The position numbers and the translations under genes were made by a program. Below the pieces are notes generated by a model. That model was not told where the DNA came from. It was given only the letters and a program-made list of their open reading frames with translations, and ran no database searches. Shown piece by piece: positions 5,863-6,727 of a DNA stretch of 6,727 bases; position 1 is the first letter of the stretch; every line of letters begins with the position of its first letter. This DNA is from Anaerolineaceae bacterium UBA5365 (GTDB lineage: Bacteria; Chloroflexota; Anaerolineae; Anaerolineales; Anaerolineaceae), in assembly GCA_002407905.1 (NCBI GenBank), contig DHPL01000005.1:37976-44702 (forward strand), read 5' to 3'.

Positions 5863-5869
5863 CACCAAA

Positions 5870-6727
5870 ATGAGCGCACCGGAAGAACCCCTCAGCAACC
5901 TGGGCCTGGGTGAAGACCCCGAGCCAGCCCTGCCTACACAGGTGGTTGGCTCCTTCCTCCAAAAGAGCTGGCAGCGCCTTCTCCAATTTGGCCTGGGCGA
6001 TACGGCCCTGCGCATCGGCATCATCGTCGTCAGCCTGGCACTTTTCTGGGGCGTAGCCGCCCTGATGGGCCGGTATTACACCAGCACCCGCGGCTCGGCA
6101 GCGGCCAGTGTTGGCGGGGTCAACCCCAACGCCAATTTATACGCCAACCTGCCCGCTGAAGTTCCGATCTACGAAGGGCAGGACGTTCCTGAGGCCTTTT
6201 CCCGGGCGGCAGACCTTCACACCATTCTGCCTTCGCGCGGCCGCACGGAGCTGACCACCTACCTCATCCAAAGCGGCGATACGCTCTTTTCGATCGCTGA
6301 AAAATTCGGCCTGCGGCCAGAGACGATCCTTTGGGGCAACCGCTACACCATCGGCGATGACCCGCATATGATCTTCCCGGGCCAAACCCTGAACATCCTG
6401 CCTGTTGATGGCGTCCTGCACCAGTGGAGCGCAGGCGAAGGCCTGAACGGTGTTTCCAGTTACTACGGCGTAAGCCCGGACGCGGTGATCGACTACCCCC
6501 CCAACCACTTAAACCGCGCGACTCTTGGAGATCTGGGCCACCCCAACATCCCCACCGGCACGATGCTCATCATCCCTGGCGGCAAATCCGATTTTCCGGA
6601 CTGGCGCCTCCCGCGCATCACCCGCGAGGAACCTGCTGCCGCGCGCAACGTTGGCCCCGGTGCCTGTTCCGGCACTTACGATGGCGTGATCGGCACCGGC
6701 AACTTCACCTGGCCGGTTTCCAGGCAC
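5870..6727 (+). CDS. Membrane-anchored double-LysM protein, probable M23 peptidase (3'-truncated by window edge)
   Basis: Probable cell-envelope protein that binds and perhaps cuts peptidoglycan. 286 residues are visible and the frame is still open at the last base. A Pro/Glu-rich cytoplasmic N-terminal segment (1-47) leads to one transmembrane helix at about 49-67 (IGIIVVSLALFWGVAALMG), then a linker. The first LysM is at 131-178 (YLIQSGDTLFSIAEKFGL...ILWGN...FPGQTLNILP). A more degenerate second LysM is at about 184-236 (HQWSAGEGLNGVSSYYGVSPDAV...IPTGTMLIIPGG). The final GTGNFTWPVSRH resembles the strand that opens M23 (lysostaphin-type) domains; the zinc-binding motifs would lie beyond the window, so the peptidase is inferred. 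The start at 5870 was chosen because the -10-like element ends 7 bases before it. An in-frame ATG at 5846 is possible but overlaps that element and has no Shine-Dalgarno. It is divergent from the phosphoesterase gene. Confidence 0.88.
   Translation, partial: MSAPEEPLSNLGLGEDPEPALPTQVVGSFLQKSWQRLLQFGLGDTALRIGIIVVSLALFWGVAALMGRYYTSTRGSAAASVGGVNPNANLYANLPAEVPIYEGQDVPEAFSRAADLHTILPSRGRTELTTYLIQSGDTLFSIAEKFGLRPETILWGNRYTIGDDPHMIFPGQTLNILPVDGVLHQWSAGEGLNGVSSYYGVSPDAVIDYPPNHLNRATLGDLGHPNIPTGTMLIIPGGKSDFPDWRLPRITREEPAAARNVGPGACSGTYDGVIGTGNFTWPVSRH

Noticed and set aside
5846..5869. Upstream ATG at 5846 as the start of the LysM gene
   Set aside because: It has no Shine-Dalgarno and would put the best -10-like element inside the coding sequence; it remains possible but less likely than 5870.

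Overview
The window looks like chromosomal DNA from a fairly GC-rich bacterium, most plausibly an uncultured member of the Chloroflexota (Anaerolineae-like). This rests on the LysM plus presumptive M23 envelope protein at the right edge, the mix of protein families, and several genes that appear to lack a leader and a Shine-Dalgarno sequence. It is an inference from gene content, not a phylogenetic result. There are no rRNA, tRNA, CRISPR or insertion-sequence features that I can support.

Layout from left to right. (1) 1-1101, +: the 3' end of an ABC exporter half-transporter (last membrane segments plus a complete ATPase domain), cut by the window edge. (2) 1180-2078: a divergent methionine sulfoxide repair pair, msrA (-) and msrB (+), separated by only 23 bases whose centre is a perfect 14-base palindrome carrying a -10-like hexamer on each strand. 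(3) 2124-3148, -: a two-gene unit with a DUF1801-like protein upstream and a small AT-richer protein downstream that resembles PD-(D/E)XK nucleases. Between them a perfect 12-bp hairpin buries the ribosome-binding site of the second gene. (4) 3256-3702, -: a DUF35-type zinc-ribbon/OB-fold protein followed by a clear intrinsic terminator. (5) 3964-5199, +: a YcaQ/AlkX-type winged-helix DNA glycosylase with the QxD catalytic motif. (6) 5235-5807, -: a 2H phosphoesterase (2'-5' RNA ligase-like) with two HxT motifs. (7) 5870-6727, +: a membrane-anchored double-LysM protein that runs off the right edge just as a probable M23 peptidase domain begins.

The genes do not form one pathway. Two are stress or damage repair themes (methionine sulfoxide reduction, crosslink/alkylation repair) and two are envelope or transport. 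The most coherent signal is in gene starts. Five genes (msrA, msrB, ycaQ, the 2H phosphoesterase and the LysM gene) each have a TATAAT-like hexamer ending 6-7 bases before the ATG and no Shine-Dalgarno, which places the predicted transcription start on or next to the start codon. The other three complete genes have Shine-Dalgarno sequences and real leaders. I see no convincing new defence or mobile system here. The best candidates for new biology are the symmetric msrA/msrB promoter, the leaderless starts and the ribosome-site hairpin in front of the nuclease-like gene.
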